The position numbers were made by a program, and so were the translations under genes. Under the pieces are notes generated by a model. The model was not told the DNA's origin, did no database searches, and saw nothing but the letters and a program-made list of their open reading frames with translations. This document shows positions 10,671 through 19,564 of a stretch of 64,000 bases of DNA, piece after piece. Numbering within the stretch: position 1 is the stretch's first letter; every line of letters begins with the position of its first letter. The stretch covers positions 16,714 to 80,713 of the forward strand of contig JALLBK010000037.1 in assembly GCA_036940085.1 (NCBI GenBank), read 5' to 3'. Source of the DNA: Discostella pseudostelligera. Its lineage: Eukaryota > Bacillariophyta > Thalassiosirophyceae > Thalassiosirales > Thalassiosiraceae.

Positions 10671-11894
10671 TATGTTCGTGATTTGTTCAGAATTCGTTCT
10701 GGCAGTATCCAAGAGATAGAATTGGAGGGCTGAAATGAAGTCGAGAGAATGATACCAGATGTGGGAGATTCAGACGAGTAATGCAGAGGGCAAGAGGAGA
10801 GAGGGGCGCAGAGTCATTTCTTGTTCATGCTGTGCCATGGTTTGCATCGACGACAATAAATGAAAGAGTTGGGCAGCATTGATAGCGGCGAGCCAGAGAG
10901 CTATCGGTGGGGGCTCTATCCTTCATTTTCTCGGAGGAATTGTATGATCGTCGTCATGATTGTTGAGAGTTTGGTGGGAGGGCCGGATCTTGTTGGAGCG
11001 CAGTGGCGGCAGCTCTGCCGATGAGAAAGCACCCGCCAAAAATTTGGGTTCACCAACGAGGTTCATCAGAGACATAAAGAGAAATTCCCCTGCAAAGGAA
11101 CAGGTACATCTACATGCGCGAAAATGTGTATTTAGGAATTGAACCATCATCGGATATGTCTCTTATTTGAGTTTCTCAAATCAGTAACGGCTCCTACGTA
11201 GAGATAGGAGATGAGTGATGCTCCCGCCATTTTATGTCCTTGAACAGCCTTGAACCGACGACAGACCGCCGACCGAGCGACGACTATCGACTTCGTTATC
11301 GAGAGTTGTAGGAGTAGGCGGTATGATGATATCATTGTAGCCGTATCATCATGACGGAATGAACGGAACGAGTGAGCAGAGTAGTTGTTAGGTGTAAGGG
11401 CCTAGCTATTGGCGGCAGCAGTCTGCTCTGATGCAAGGGCAGTAAGTATGCTAGCAGTTCTTTACGATGAAGAAGATCCACATTGCGTACGACCTACGAC
11501 TTATGCAGTAGTTGTCTCGTGATGATGATGTGCGTGCAATGAAATGCATTTGGCACCACGATCAGCTGTGTTTCAGTTGATGAATCGCCATCATTATCGC
11601 ATTATTGTATTTTCATCTTGTATACCTCCATCGGAAAGAACACCATCTCACCAAAAACCTGACAGCGTGTCTGCAGCATTATTTATAGATAATGTTCGTC
11701 GTCTCGATGATGCAATTTCAATATCCGAGCCTCTATATTCAACACGAGGAGAATTGCATGAGAACCGAGAGAGGAGTTGCAGAAAGGTTTAACTTTATGC
11801 AACACAATGAGTGAAAAAAACGAAAGAGACATGATTCTTCATCTCTCACTTCCATCCGTCATGTTTACAGCAAATCATATTTGCTTCATATCAC
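10671..11894. other. Intergenic region, no gene recognised
   Basis: 1.2 kb between the start of the J-like protein and the 3' end of the FKBP gene. An 82-codon ATG frame at 11544-11792 has no recognisable features and was not called. No repeats of note. Confidence 0.5.
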
Positions 11895-12476
11895 TCACAA
11901 AATTGCCAACAATTCCACATCAAAATACAACGTGGCTCCACCGGGAATAATCCCACCGGCACCTCGATCACCATAGGCCAATCGACTAGGTAATATAATA
12001 TTTCGGCGTTCTCCCACCTTCATTGAACTGAAGGCCTCATCCCATCCGCGTATAACCTGCCCAGCCCCCACCTTGAATTGGAATGGTCGGCCACGATCAC
12101 GTGAACTATCAAACGTTTTGGGTGAGTCGAATCCATCGAGCCACCCAGTGTAGTGTGCTTTCACGAGCTGTCCGGCTGTGGGAATGGCGCCATCGCCTTC
12201 TTTGGTAATGAGGTACTTTAACCCAGATTCGGTGGTGGTGTAGTCAGCGTAGAGATCTCCATCGTCAGCATCAGCGGCGAGTACCGTCTTGGGAACGAGC
12301 AGGGATGCTGCTGCCGCTGAGGAGGAGGCCGAAAGAAAGTCGCGTCGAGTGGCGGCGGTGCTACTGGAGGCTGAGGCTGGCGCCGAATTCATGGACAGGT
12401 TGAAGGCAAAAACGGTTCCACCGGCGACGAGGACGACGGCGGCGCCGAACAGGAGGCCGAGTGATGGGAGACGCAT
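11895..12476 (-). CDS. Thylakoid-lumen FKBP-type peptidyl-prolyl cis-trans isomerase
   Basis: Single exon, 193 residues, ATG at 12476. Three targeting elements stand in order: a hydrophobic signal peptide ending VFA-F (residues 1-25, the diatom plastid A-F junction); a Ser/Ala-rich transit stretch; and a twin-arginine signal (TRRDFLSASS, then a hydrophobic Ala-rich core, then VLAAD) for export into the thylakoid lumen. The FKBP domain follows from about residue 85: GLKYLITKEGDGAIP, VKAHYTGWL, FDSSRDRGRPFQFKVGAG, VIRGWDEAFSSMKVGERR, SRLAYGDRGAGGIIP and a final LYFDVELL. The canonical active-site aromatics (Y, F, W and the YG of AYG) appear kept. Lumenal FKBPs assist folding and assembly of photosynthetic complexes; the specific client is unknown. 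Confidence 0.93.
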   Translation of the reverse strand: MRLPSLGLLFGAAVVLVAGGTVFAFNLSMNSAPASASSSTAATRRDFLSASSSAAAASLLVPKTVLAADADDGDLYADYTTTESGLKYLITKEGDGAIPTAGQLVKAHYTGWLDGFDSPKTFDSSRDRGRPFQFKVGAGQVIRGWDEAFSSMKVGERRNIILPSRLAYGDRGAGGIIPGGATLYFDVELLAIL

Positions 12477-13009
12477 TCTGATTTGGTTGTTGGTCAGGCT
12501 TATTTAGTTCTAGATCTCGAGTTGCGAGTTAATCGGATTTTGTAATTGTAAGGTTCGAGTTGATGATGAGGTTGAGATTAGAGAAGATGCGGTGATGATC
12601 GATGAGTGTGATGTTGTGGGAGGAGGTGGGAGGACAGACAAGATCCTTTTGGTTGAAGGGGATCTGTGATGTTTCTCACAGAGCCCATTCTCAAATTAAT
12701 ATTGATTCCTATGCAATTATTTGTGTCATTTCAAAATTTGAATTTAAACTATCCCCTATCCCAATACGGCGGGTTCTGTATGTGGATAGATGTACTGTTC
12801 CTAATTGAGTCAGTGCATTGGCTGCATCCTGCTGCATCGAGCTGCAGAAAATGACGTCACATGGTGTATCATGGTGCACCCACGTGCACCTGACGATCAT
12901 GATGTAGATAGAGATTTAGGTTACTCCTAGGTTCTACTTCATGAGTTTGTTGCATCGCCGAAGCCAAAACCATTGCTTAATCAACCCTTCACCTAACCAT
13001 ACCATCACT
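12477..13009. other. Divergent promoter region with CRE-like and G-box-like sites
   Basis: This separates the minus-strand FKBP gene from the plus-strand secreted-peptide gene. It contains TGACGTCA at 12852-12859, about 150 bp upstream of the ATG at 13010, and CACGTG near 12891. No other coding sequence is supported. Confidence 0.45.
12852..12859. promoter_or_regulatory. CRE-like palindrome TGACGTCA
   Basis: A perfect TGACGTCA lies about 150 bp upstream of the start codon of the short secreted-peptide gene. bZIP factors bind this site; in diatoms CRE-like sites are known in CO2- and light-responsive promoters. That it acts here is inference. Confidence 0.35.
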
Positions 13010-13258
13010 ATGGCTCGTTCCCTCTTTCCAATTCTTCTCCTCGCCATTGTCGGCGCCACCACCGGCTTCTTCGAGGCCGCTGTTCCCCACCAGCAGGAGG
13101 CTGCTGTTATCCCCAAGGCGGCCTTTGCCTTCGGCGGTGCCTCGAACTCTCTCGTCATCGATGAGGGCCTTGACAACCCCAATGTTGTCAGTGACATGAG
13201 CATCCACCCTGCTCGCAAGTGCGGCTTCTGTATGGGAGTGAGTGCCGATATGATATGA
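13010..13258 (+). CDS. Short secreted peptide, codon use of a highly expressed gene
   Basis: The start is ATG 13010 (MARSLFPILLLAIVGATTGF), a clear signal peptide; an upstream in-frame ATG at 12941 would add a polar extension that spoils it. Read straight through, the product is 82 residues ending at the TGA 13256-13258. However, GTGAGT right after the GGA codon (13238) looks like a splice donor, and a pyrimidine-rich CTAG at 13388-13391 followed directly by TGA would give a 76-residue protein ending CGFCMG. The mature part has HPARKCGFCMG with a CxxC. Codons are strongly C-ending (CTC, GCC, GGC, ATC), unlike the neighbours, suggesting high expression. The residues AAFAFGG echo a plastid A-F junction but sit too far in. 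Function unknown. Confidence 0.65.
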   Translation: MARSLFPILLLAIVGATTGFFEAAVPHQQEAAVIPKAAFAFGGASNSLVIDEGLDNPNVVSDMSIHPARKCGFCMGVSADMI

Positions 13259-14391
13259 TGTGTATAAATAATTCATCGATTTATTGTCGTCTTATTGACC
13301 ACGCCCTCGTCTCACCCCCGCTCTATGTGCGCCACAACCACCAACTCTACCCCATCACCGCTCCGCCGCCGTGTTCGCCTCGACATCCTAGTGAGCCGGG
13401 CAGACGAATTGCCCCGTCTCTGGCCTTTAATGGCCCGAGACTTTGCAATTCGTCGCATATTCTTCGGATGGGCCTTTTCTTGTTCTCTAACTCTTGCCAT
13501 TCCTGATACGGCGCCAACTCCCCCGCCGCGGATGATGGTTTGGCATTAGTCGATTAGGGTCTGCATCTGAATTATAGGTTGTGTTTCAACACACCCTGCG
13601 ATATCGTTACCCCCTCTCTTTATCGGAAAATGAATTTTCAAGTAGGAGCTTGGTTTTGTAGTCTCTCGTCCTATGTAATGAGATCTACCCATTCTTCGAT
13701 TTGGAACTTGCTCGTTTTGCCCCGCCGGAATGACGCACTCATGTTTTCCCTCAAGGTTAGGGAATGGGTGCTGATACGAATAACCTCCCAAGGCTTGGAG
13801 GTTTAGGCGACAACTTAGTTGTGTGCTGATGAAGAAATCCATCAGCATGGGCCCATGCAGGTCTAGTCGGAGGAAGGGTGGATTCCCCATTTTGGCTTTT
13901 ACACATCGCTGGATAGTATGGATTGGAAGTTTGTTTTTTCTTTCAGGATATACGTCTAGTAAATGGAACATTTATTTTTTACTGGTGTGTATTAATTAAA
14001 GGGTGTAGAGCTTGTTTTTGGTATGGTAGCCTGATTGGAGTAGATGTTACAGGGGCGCATAATCCTGTGATAGATCTCATCTGATCTGTCGCAGCTAATC
14101 CTGGAAATACCAGAATCTCGGATTTAGATGGATAAAGCTGGGAAAAAGTCCATGTAATGCCGGAAATACATGCAAAAATTGCATGTAATCCTGGAAATAC
14201 ATGGTCAGTTCCAGGATTCTGGTATTTCCAGGATTAGCTGTGACAGATCTCATGTATCGGGGAGATGCCCAACATCTCATACCGTCACGATGGCTGTTCT
14301 ACTGGTCGGTGTCGACAACACTTGATGGACAAGCACAACATGATGGACGTGAGACTGCCTCAGATACAGATCAATTGAAGCGATTAGTAAT
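13259..14391. other. Intergenic region holding a foldback element
   Basis: 1.1 kb between the secreted peptide and the 3' end of the TypA gene. The main content is the inverted-repeat element at 14078-14254, listed separately. Open frames on both strands here have no recognisable product. Confidence 0.5.
14078..14254. repeat. Foldback (MITE-like) element with 40-bp inverted arms
   Basis: Arms 14078-14117 and 14215-14254 are inverted copies: the inner 26 bp (14092-14117 with 14215-14240) match perfectly, and the outer 14 differ at three positions. Inside, ACATGCAA and TTGCATGT form a second small hairpin, and a unit like CATGTAAT(G/C)C(C/T)GGAAATACATG occurs twice. The whole folds into one long hairpin of about 177 bp. 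It encodes nothing. It could be a miniature inverted-repeat transposon or a small-RNA precursor; I see no clear target-site duplication. Confidence 0.7.
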
Positions 14392-17037
14392 TTACTTCTT
14401 CTTCCCACCACCCTTGCTCTGCTGTTTCAATGACTCCAGCTGTTTCTTCTTCGTACGAGCCGCACGTTCTCGAACACCCGCATCCAACTCCAACTTTCGT
14501 AGCCGAACACTTAATGGAGTTACCTCAATCACTTCATCTTCACTCATGTAGCCAATCAACTCCTCCACATTCATACGCTTCGGTGGGGGCAAGTACATCT
14601 TCTCCTCCTTCGAAGTAGTGCGCATATTGGTGACGGCCTTGGCTCGGACGGGATTTACCTCGAGCTCGCCAGCTTTGGAATTTTCACCAATGACCATACC
14701 AGGGTAGACCATATCGCCGGGCGCAATGAAAAGAGTTCCACGTGCCGAGAGCGATTCTAACGCGAATAGGGTAGCCTTTCCAGATTCGTTACTGACCAGT
14801 TTTCCACGTTCCGAAGTCGAACCCATGGTGCCCGCGTACTCTCGATCTTCAATGTAGCAGTGATGCATCACGGCCGTACCTCTCGTTGCGGTGGCAATTT
14901 CAGGACCAAATCCCAATAGTCCTCGACTTGGAACTTCAAACTTCATACGCGTCTTGCCCTGTTTATCATCACTCATTTCAACCAATACTCCCTTCCGTGC
15001 CCCAGTTAAAGAATTGACGACAGTACCCGAATATTCAGCATCGACATCGACAATCACCTCCTCGTATGGCTCAAGCTTAACTCCAGTATTGGGACAAATA
15101 GTTGTCAAGATTTGCGGAGGCGTGATAATCATCTCGTAACCCTCGCGTCTCATCTGTTCTACGAGGATACCAATTTGCAGCTCGCCACGTCCATACACTA
15201 CCGTCTTTTCGGCATCATTCTCACACTTTTCCACCGTTAGTGTCACGTTGTTGTCAGTTTCACTAATCAACCGTGCTCGGACATGACTGCTGGATATCAT
15301 CGTACCCTCTTTTCCGGCCAGTGGTCCATTGTTCGCACCAAACAAACATGACAATGTCGGTGGCGCCAGTGGTGGAGTATCCACAGCCCGTTGGACTCTA
15401 TTCGCACTCGATGTTAATGTATCTCCCACCTTCATGGAGTCTGGTACACCCGTCAACGTGACAATATCACCCGCATGGGCCAAAGGTGGATCGAGTGGTA
15501 CGCGCGAGATGCCTCGATTGGCAAATATTCCTGACACTTGCGTTGTTGGGCCAGTGTATTTATTTGCACCTTCATCATCGGTCTCTACAGCACGAGGGAG
15601 CAATGTGATGGAATCACCCGAGGAGATACAGCCTGAGTAGATGCGTCCAGTGCACGTCCGTCCAAGGTAAGGATCATATCCCACCGTGTTGGCGGTCATG
15701 CTGAATGGTTCATTGATGAAATCATCAACACCCCTTGCTTCGCCTTCGCTGGCAGCACTATCGCCACCACCACCGCCACTTCCATACCAATGCACAGATG
15801 GAGCAGGGATATCCTCCAAAATCGCATCCAACAATCCTCTCATACTCGCTGCCTGTTCCATACTCCCACCTCCACCCTTCTTATTCGCAATCTCCAAGGC
15901 CACATCGACATTCTCCGTCACCCATCCACCCCGTCCACTACCGAACAATGTCCTATATTCCATCTGTTCATCAGATGCACCCAATATCTGAAACAAGTCC
16001 ATAAGTTCCAACTCCGTCTGACCACTCTCCAACCGTCCCAAACTTTCCATCCGATCGGCCTTATTCAAAAACACAATGGGCATTAATCCTAAAGAGAGTG
16101 CACGAGAAAGGACATATTTTGTTTGTGACTTGGGTCCTTCACCAGCATCGACGACTAATACTATTCCATCAACGGTAGAGAGGATTCGATCGACTTCTCC
16201 GGCAAAATCGGCATGGCCTGGTGTGTCGACGACATTGATAATATACGAGCCATCATTTTCATCCTCCTCCTTCTTTGCAGAGGTGTAATAATTTAGTCGC
16301 GTAACCTTGGATGTAATAGTAATACCACGCTCTTTCTCAAGATCACCGCAATCCATGAGCCGTATTCCTTCACCACCCGCACCACCTGCACTAGCAGCAG
16401 CAGCAGCAGCAGCACCGGAGGAGGAGTCGGAATTGTTTGCATCTGAATTGTTGATTGAGCTATCCACATCATTGCTGCCACTAGTGGAATTCACAGGTGA
16501 TGATGAAGACAATGAAGACGATGTTGCAGCAACCTTGAGCAATTCATCGACTAGGGTGGTCTTGCCATGATCGACATGTGCTACAATGGCAACATTGCGT
16601 ATGCCTCTCCGTCGTTGGATGGTGTAGATGGTATTGTTGCTGGAGGATGCAGTGTTGCCATCGTCATCAATGGCAGCAGCCGACGAAGAAAAGTAACGAG
16701 TGAGGAAAGAATGCTCGTTCAGTAAAGTTGAAGATTGTCCAGAATGACTACTGCACAAAGTGTGTCGACGACGAACGCTATTGTGGCTATTGTTGAATGC
16801 AAGAAGTGGTAATGGGCATGAATCATTGGACTTGTTGGCAGATGATGACCAAATAGATGCCTCGTCATTGACATTCGTTCCCAAGAAGCTGGAGAAGAGG
16901 GAAGATGACGCGTACGCGGAGCAATAATAATGTCTCGAGTAGACGATGTGCGACAATGATGAAGGAGAGCTTGATTTTGTACTGCTACTACAACTACGGG
17001 CAATGGCATGAGCCAATGCCCTCGAAGACACTATCAT
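14392..17037 (-). CDS. typA: Organellar TypA/BipA translational GTPase
   Basis: Single exon, 881 residues, ATG at 17037. The first 145 residues are an extension with an Arg/Ser-rich, acid-free start (MIVSSRALAHAIARSCSSS), typical of mitochondrial or plastid import. The GTPase motifs are complete: G1 AHVDHGKTTL, G2 DLEKERGITITSK, G3 VDTPGHADFAGEVD and G4 LNKADR. A Ser/Asn/Ala insertion of about 60 residues lies between G1 and G2 and is absent from bacterial TypA (about 600 residues). Domains II, III and V and the TypA-type C-terminus (LIGYMSEDEVIEVTPLSVRL, then Lys-rich end) follow. TypA binds ribosomes and supports 50S assembly and stress growth in bacteria. Localisation is inferred from the leader only; the lack of a signal peptide favours mitochondria over a diatom plastid. 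Confidence 0.93.
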   Translation of the reverse strand: MIVSSRALAHAIARSCSSSTKSSSPSSLSHIVYSRHYYCSAYASSSLFSSFLGTNVNDEASIWSSSANKSNDSCPLPLLAFNNSHNSVRRRHTLCSSHSGQSSTLLNEHSFLTRYFSSSAAAIDDDGNTASSSNNTIYTIQRRRGIRNVAIVAHVDHGKTTLVDELLKVAATSSSLSSSSPVNSTSGSNDVDSSINNSDANNSDSSSGAAAAAAASAGGAGGEGIRLMDCGDLEKERGITITSKVTRLNYYTSAKKEEDENDGSYIINVVDTPGHADFAGEVDRILSTVDGIVLVVDAGEGPKSQTKYVLSRALSLGLMPIVFLNKADRMESLGRLESGQTELELMDLFQILGASDEQMEYRTLFGSGRGGWVTENVDVALEIANKKGGGGSMEQAASMRGLLDAILEDIPAPSVHWYGSGGGGGDSAASEGEARGVDDFINEPFSMTANTVGYDPYLGRTCTGRIYSGCISSGDSITLLPRAVETDDEGANKYTGPTTQVSGIFANRGISRVPLDPPLAHAGDIVTLTGVPDSMKVGDTLTSSANRVQRAVDTPPLAPPTLSCLFGANNGPLAGKEGTMISSSHVRARLISETDNNVTLTVEKCENDAEKTVVYGRGELQIGILVEQMRREGYEMIITPPQILTTICPNTGVKLEPYEEVIVDVDAEYSGTVVNSLTGARKGVLVEMSDDKQGKTRMKFEVPSRGLLGFGPEIATATRGTAVMHHCYIEDREYAGTMGSTSERGKLVSNESGKATLFALESLSARGTLFIAPGDMVYPGMVIGENSKAGELEVNPVRAKAVTNMRTTSKEEKMYLPPPKRMNVEELIGYMSEDEVIEVTPLSVRLRKLELDAGVRERAARTKKKQLESLKQQSKGGGKKK

Positions 17038-17978
17038 TTTTTCCAATGCGATAATCTATTGTTGCCGCGGTGGAGTGTATGGACGAACGTTGCTGCCGTC
17101 TGATGATGATGCCTGGCGCTAGCTGGAGACTCTTCTAGGTAGGTTGATTATGAGAAGATTGTCCCTGATTGTCTTGATGATATGGATCCAACTCCACCTA
17201 ATAAGAGTACTACCATCCATATGGAGCCACCGCAGCGAATCTTTTCATGGCTCTCCTTTTCCTTCCTCCTCTCCGTCGCTCGCTCGATCGGACGGTGGTG
17301 CACAATCTTACGGACGGCGGACAGGTCCGGGGTTGGTGTGTGGCGAGAAGATGTGCACTTACACGTGGCATACAATTCTTCCACGTGGAAGAGGCACTTG
17401 TCGACAGCGACTTCATGAATAACAGTCCTTCGACGACCGAGTTTGCTCATCAAGTAGCCCAATATATCGGCCATTGATGGATTAAGGGAATGACGAGGGA
17501 GGCAGTCGGCGTTGGGTTTTAGTTTCACACAACACTGGCCCTCCACGTACTTTGCACGAGCTTCCATTCTAAGCTATTCTAAGTAAAGATTGCAATGATA
17601 ACATATATGAATAGAGTCATTATTTCGCCGGGGTTTCTGTATGAGTCTTTATTGTGCAAAAGGTTCGAGCAGCATCCCACAAATACATTGCCATTCAAAC
17701 AGACAAATGGACTCCTTACGAAGACATATAAGATATAAGTTGAAGACTCGAGTGATCCAATGTCTTAAACTTTGCCGCTGGTTCACTCTCTCGCAGTCTT
17801 CATCATCTTGGAGAGTATCAACTTCATTCTGTTGTTTCCACATTGATTAGATTGTGGATTGTGGAGCCACCTTCGTGGTGGCGACGAAGAAGAGCAACAT
17901 GCTCAACCGGTGCGCAATACTATCCAATAAAAAATCCCACCAAGGATACATCGACCTTTCTCTTCTTCTTTTTCTTGA
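17038..17978. other. Intergenic region, coding status uncertain
   Basis: A 139-codon ATG frame on the minus strand (17148-17567) contains MADILGYLMSKLGRRRTVIH and a GTAAGT that could be a splice donor, but no recognisable family. I did not call it. Otherwise nothing stands out. Confidence 0.4.
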
Positions 17979-18629
17979 TTATGCATATCGTGTCACACTC
18001 CGCTGTTCAACATATACAACAGATTCATCATCCGAACCCGAATATTCTGATGACTCCGAATCCGAATCTGACTCCTTCGAATCGACGCTAGGGATTGATG
18101 TAACGTCGGATATAATATCATCAACCAATGTAGGCACTTCCAAAGTCTGTCCCACTCGAGACATTGAAACCTGCGAACTCTCTCCCGACCATTCATCGTA
18201 CGGTGTGCTGGCTTGTGTCGGATCATCATCATCATGCTTCGCACTACCAAACTCTTTTTTTTTATTATGATCCAACTGATGATTATAAGTAGTTGCACTC
18301 CAGTCGAAACAGGAATACATCCATGCCCAACCGGCGGTGCAAGCAGCCGGCCTAGGACCACCATTCTGAGTTGCATCATCTCTCATCTCGGTACCGTAAT
18401 CCGACAGGCAGCCTTCCTCACTTGTTTTGTCAAGCCAACGGAAGAGTTTCGAATCATCCTTGTCGATTTCATGAACGACATGGTATTCAAACAGGTCATC
18501 ATCACCGCCGCCCACAATGGGTTGTTTCGAGTGTGAGTTCGAGGCTGCCGCGGCAGCCACCCCCGCCGCGGCCGACTTGCTCAATCTCCGCTTGCTTCGT
18601 ATGCTTCTGATTCGTTTCAACAAACCCAT
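17979..18629 (-). CDS. Hypothetical acidic protein
   Basis: Single exon, 216 residues, ATG at 18629. The N-terminus is strongly basic (MGLLKRIRSIRSKRRLSKS), then an Ala-rich stretch. A central part has aromatic and Cys residues (AACTAGWAWMYSCFDWSATT). The C-terminal half is acidic, with a DSDSESSEYSGSDDE run. MG at the start could allow N-myristoylation, but that is only a possibility. No family is recognised. It sits tail-to-head with nothing obvious nearby and resembles the other disordered proteins of the first 22 kb in composition, not in alignable sequence. Confidence 0.65.
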   Translation of the reverse strand: MGLLKRIRSIRSKRRLSKSAAAGVAAAAASNSHSKQPIVGGGDDDLFEYHVVHEIDKDDSKLFRWLDKTSEEGCLSDYGTEMRDDATQNGGPRPAACTAGWAWMYSCFDWSATTYNHQLDHNKKKEFGSAKHDDDDPTQASTPYDEWSGESSQVSMSRVGQTLEVPTLVDDIISDVTSIPSVDSKESDSDSESSEYSGSDDESVVYVEQRSVTRYA

Positions 18630-19564
18630 GTCGAGATGAATTTGTTATGATGATACGAATAATCACCTGAATGTCGTGGACGTTGCGCCTGAAAGCAAGA
18701 CACTCACATCAACATCATGGTCATGTTGTTCATGTTCGTGGTGGGTAGTAGTAGTAGTGGTAGTAGTAGTAGTAGTAGTAGTAGGAGGAGGAGGTAGGAG
18801 TAGTAGATGGAAGGAGAAATATTGTTCATTGTTCACCGCATACGCATACCGCATGCATCTCATAGCATCTCATATTGCTACAATGACTGCACGATAATTG
18901 GGACTTTTTCAGTAATTGGGACTGGTCTGAGCCAGTGCACAGGTTTTGGCGGGAAGTAAAAAATCTACTAGTAGTGTGTGTATTGCGATAAGTGAGACTT
19001 TTCGGTAAATGGGACCATCTGGCGGGTGTCCCAATTATCGTACATCACTGTATTGCCTTCACCCAGCCAATTCAACGCGGGAAGCGGACACTGGCTGGCT
19101 TTCTGGGGCACGGAAAGTCTAGCCGACAACCACGTACCAGAGGAATAGTACTAATTATTCACCGATTTCGTGAGTAGATATCTAAGAGGTGATGATGTCT
19201 TTCCGTCGGCCCATCGGTCTGTGCTGTGTCCGCGCCTATTCCACGTCGCAGAAGAGATTCCACGTCATCAAACCATACATCTTCTGCCTGCCGGCCAGCC
19301 GCGAAGTATCTATCGTAGGCCGCGACGATCATAAGAAGTAGATGAATGGCGATCTAAGTATGGCCATGGCATTGCAGAGAATGGCCACGGATGGCCAAGA
19401 TAGATGATGGATGCTCATGGATGGCGATGGCATGCCTTGATATCCCTGGTACAAGCAGGCAGTATGGTATGGCGGACTGCTACGGCGGCAGCAGGAGGAG
19501 CGGCAGCAGCAACTGATGAACATTATTCTCCAACGATCTTTCAACCTGATCTGCAATATCAATA
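18630..19564. other. Intergenic region with microsatellite and MITE-like element
   Basis: Divergent promoter space of about 930 bp. It holds a GTA/GGA trinucleotide microsatellite around 18746-18795 and the inverted-repeat element at 18891-19041. No coding sequence is supported. Confidence 0.5.
18891..19041. repeat. MITE-like element with 14-bp terminal inverted repeats
   Basis: ACGATAATTGGGAC at 18891-18904 is inverted perfectly at 19028-19041. Just inside each end is a diverged copy of the TAATGGGAC core (CAGTAATTGGGAC and GGTAAATGGGAC), so the termini are internally repetitive. GGCGGGAAG, an E2F-like motif, lies inside at 18948-18956. The size (151 bp) and structure fit a miniature inverted-repeat element; target-site duplications are not clear. 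Confidence 0.45.

Noticed and set aside
11544..11792. 82-codon ATG frame on the plus strand
   Set aside because: No domain, signal peptide or codon bias; it lies in an otherwise empty region and is of a length expected by chance.
17148..17567. 139-codon ATG frame on the minus strand
   Set aside because: No recognisable family, a probable splice donor in the middle with no clear partner exon, and mixed composition; coding status could not be supported.
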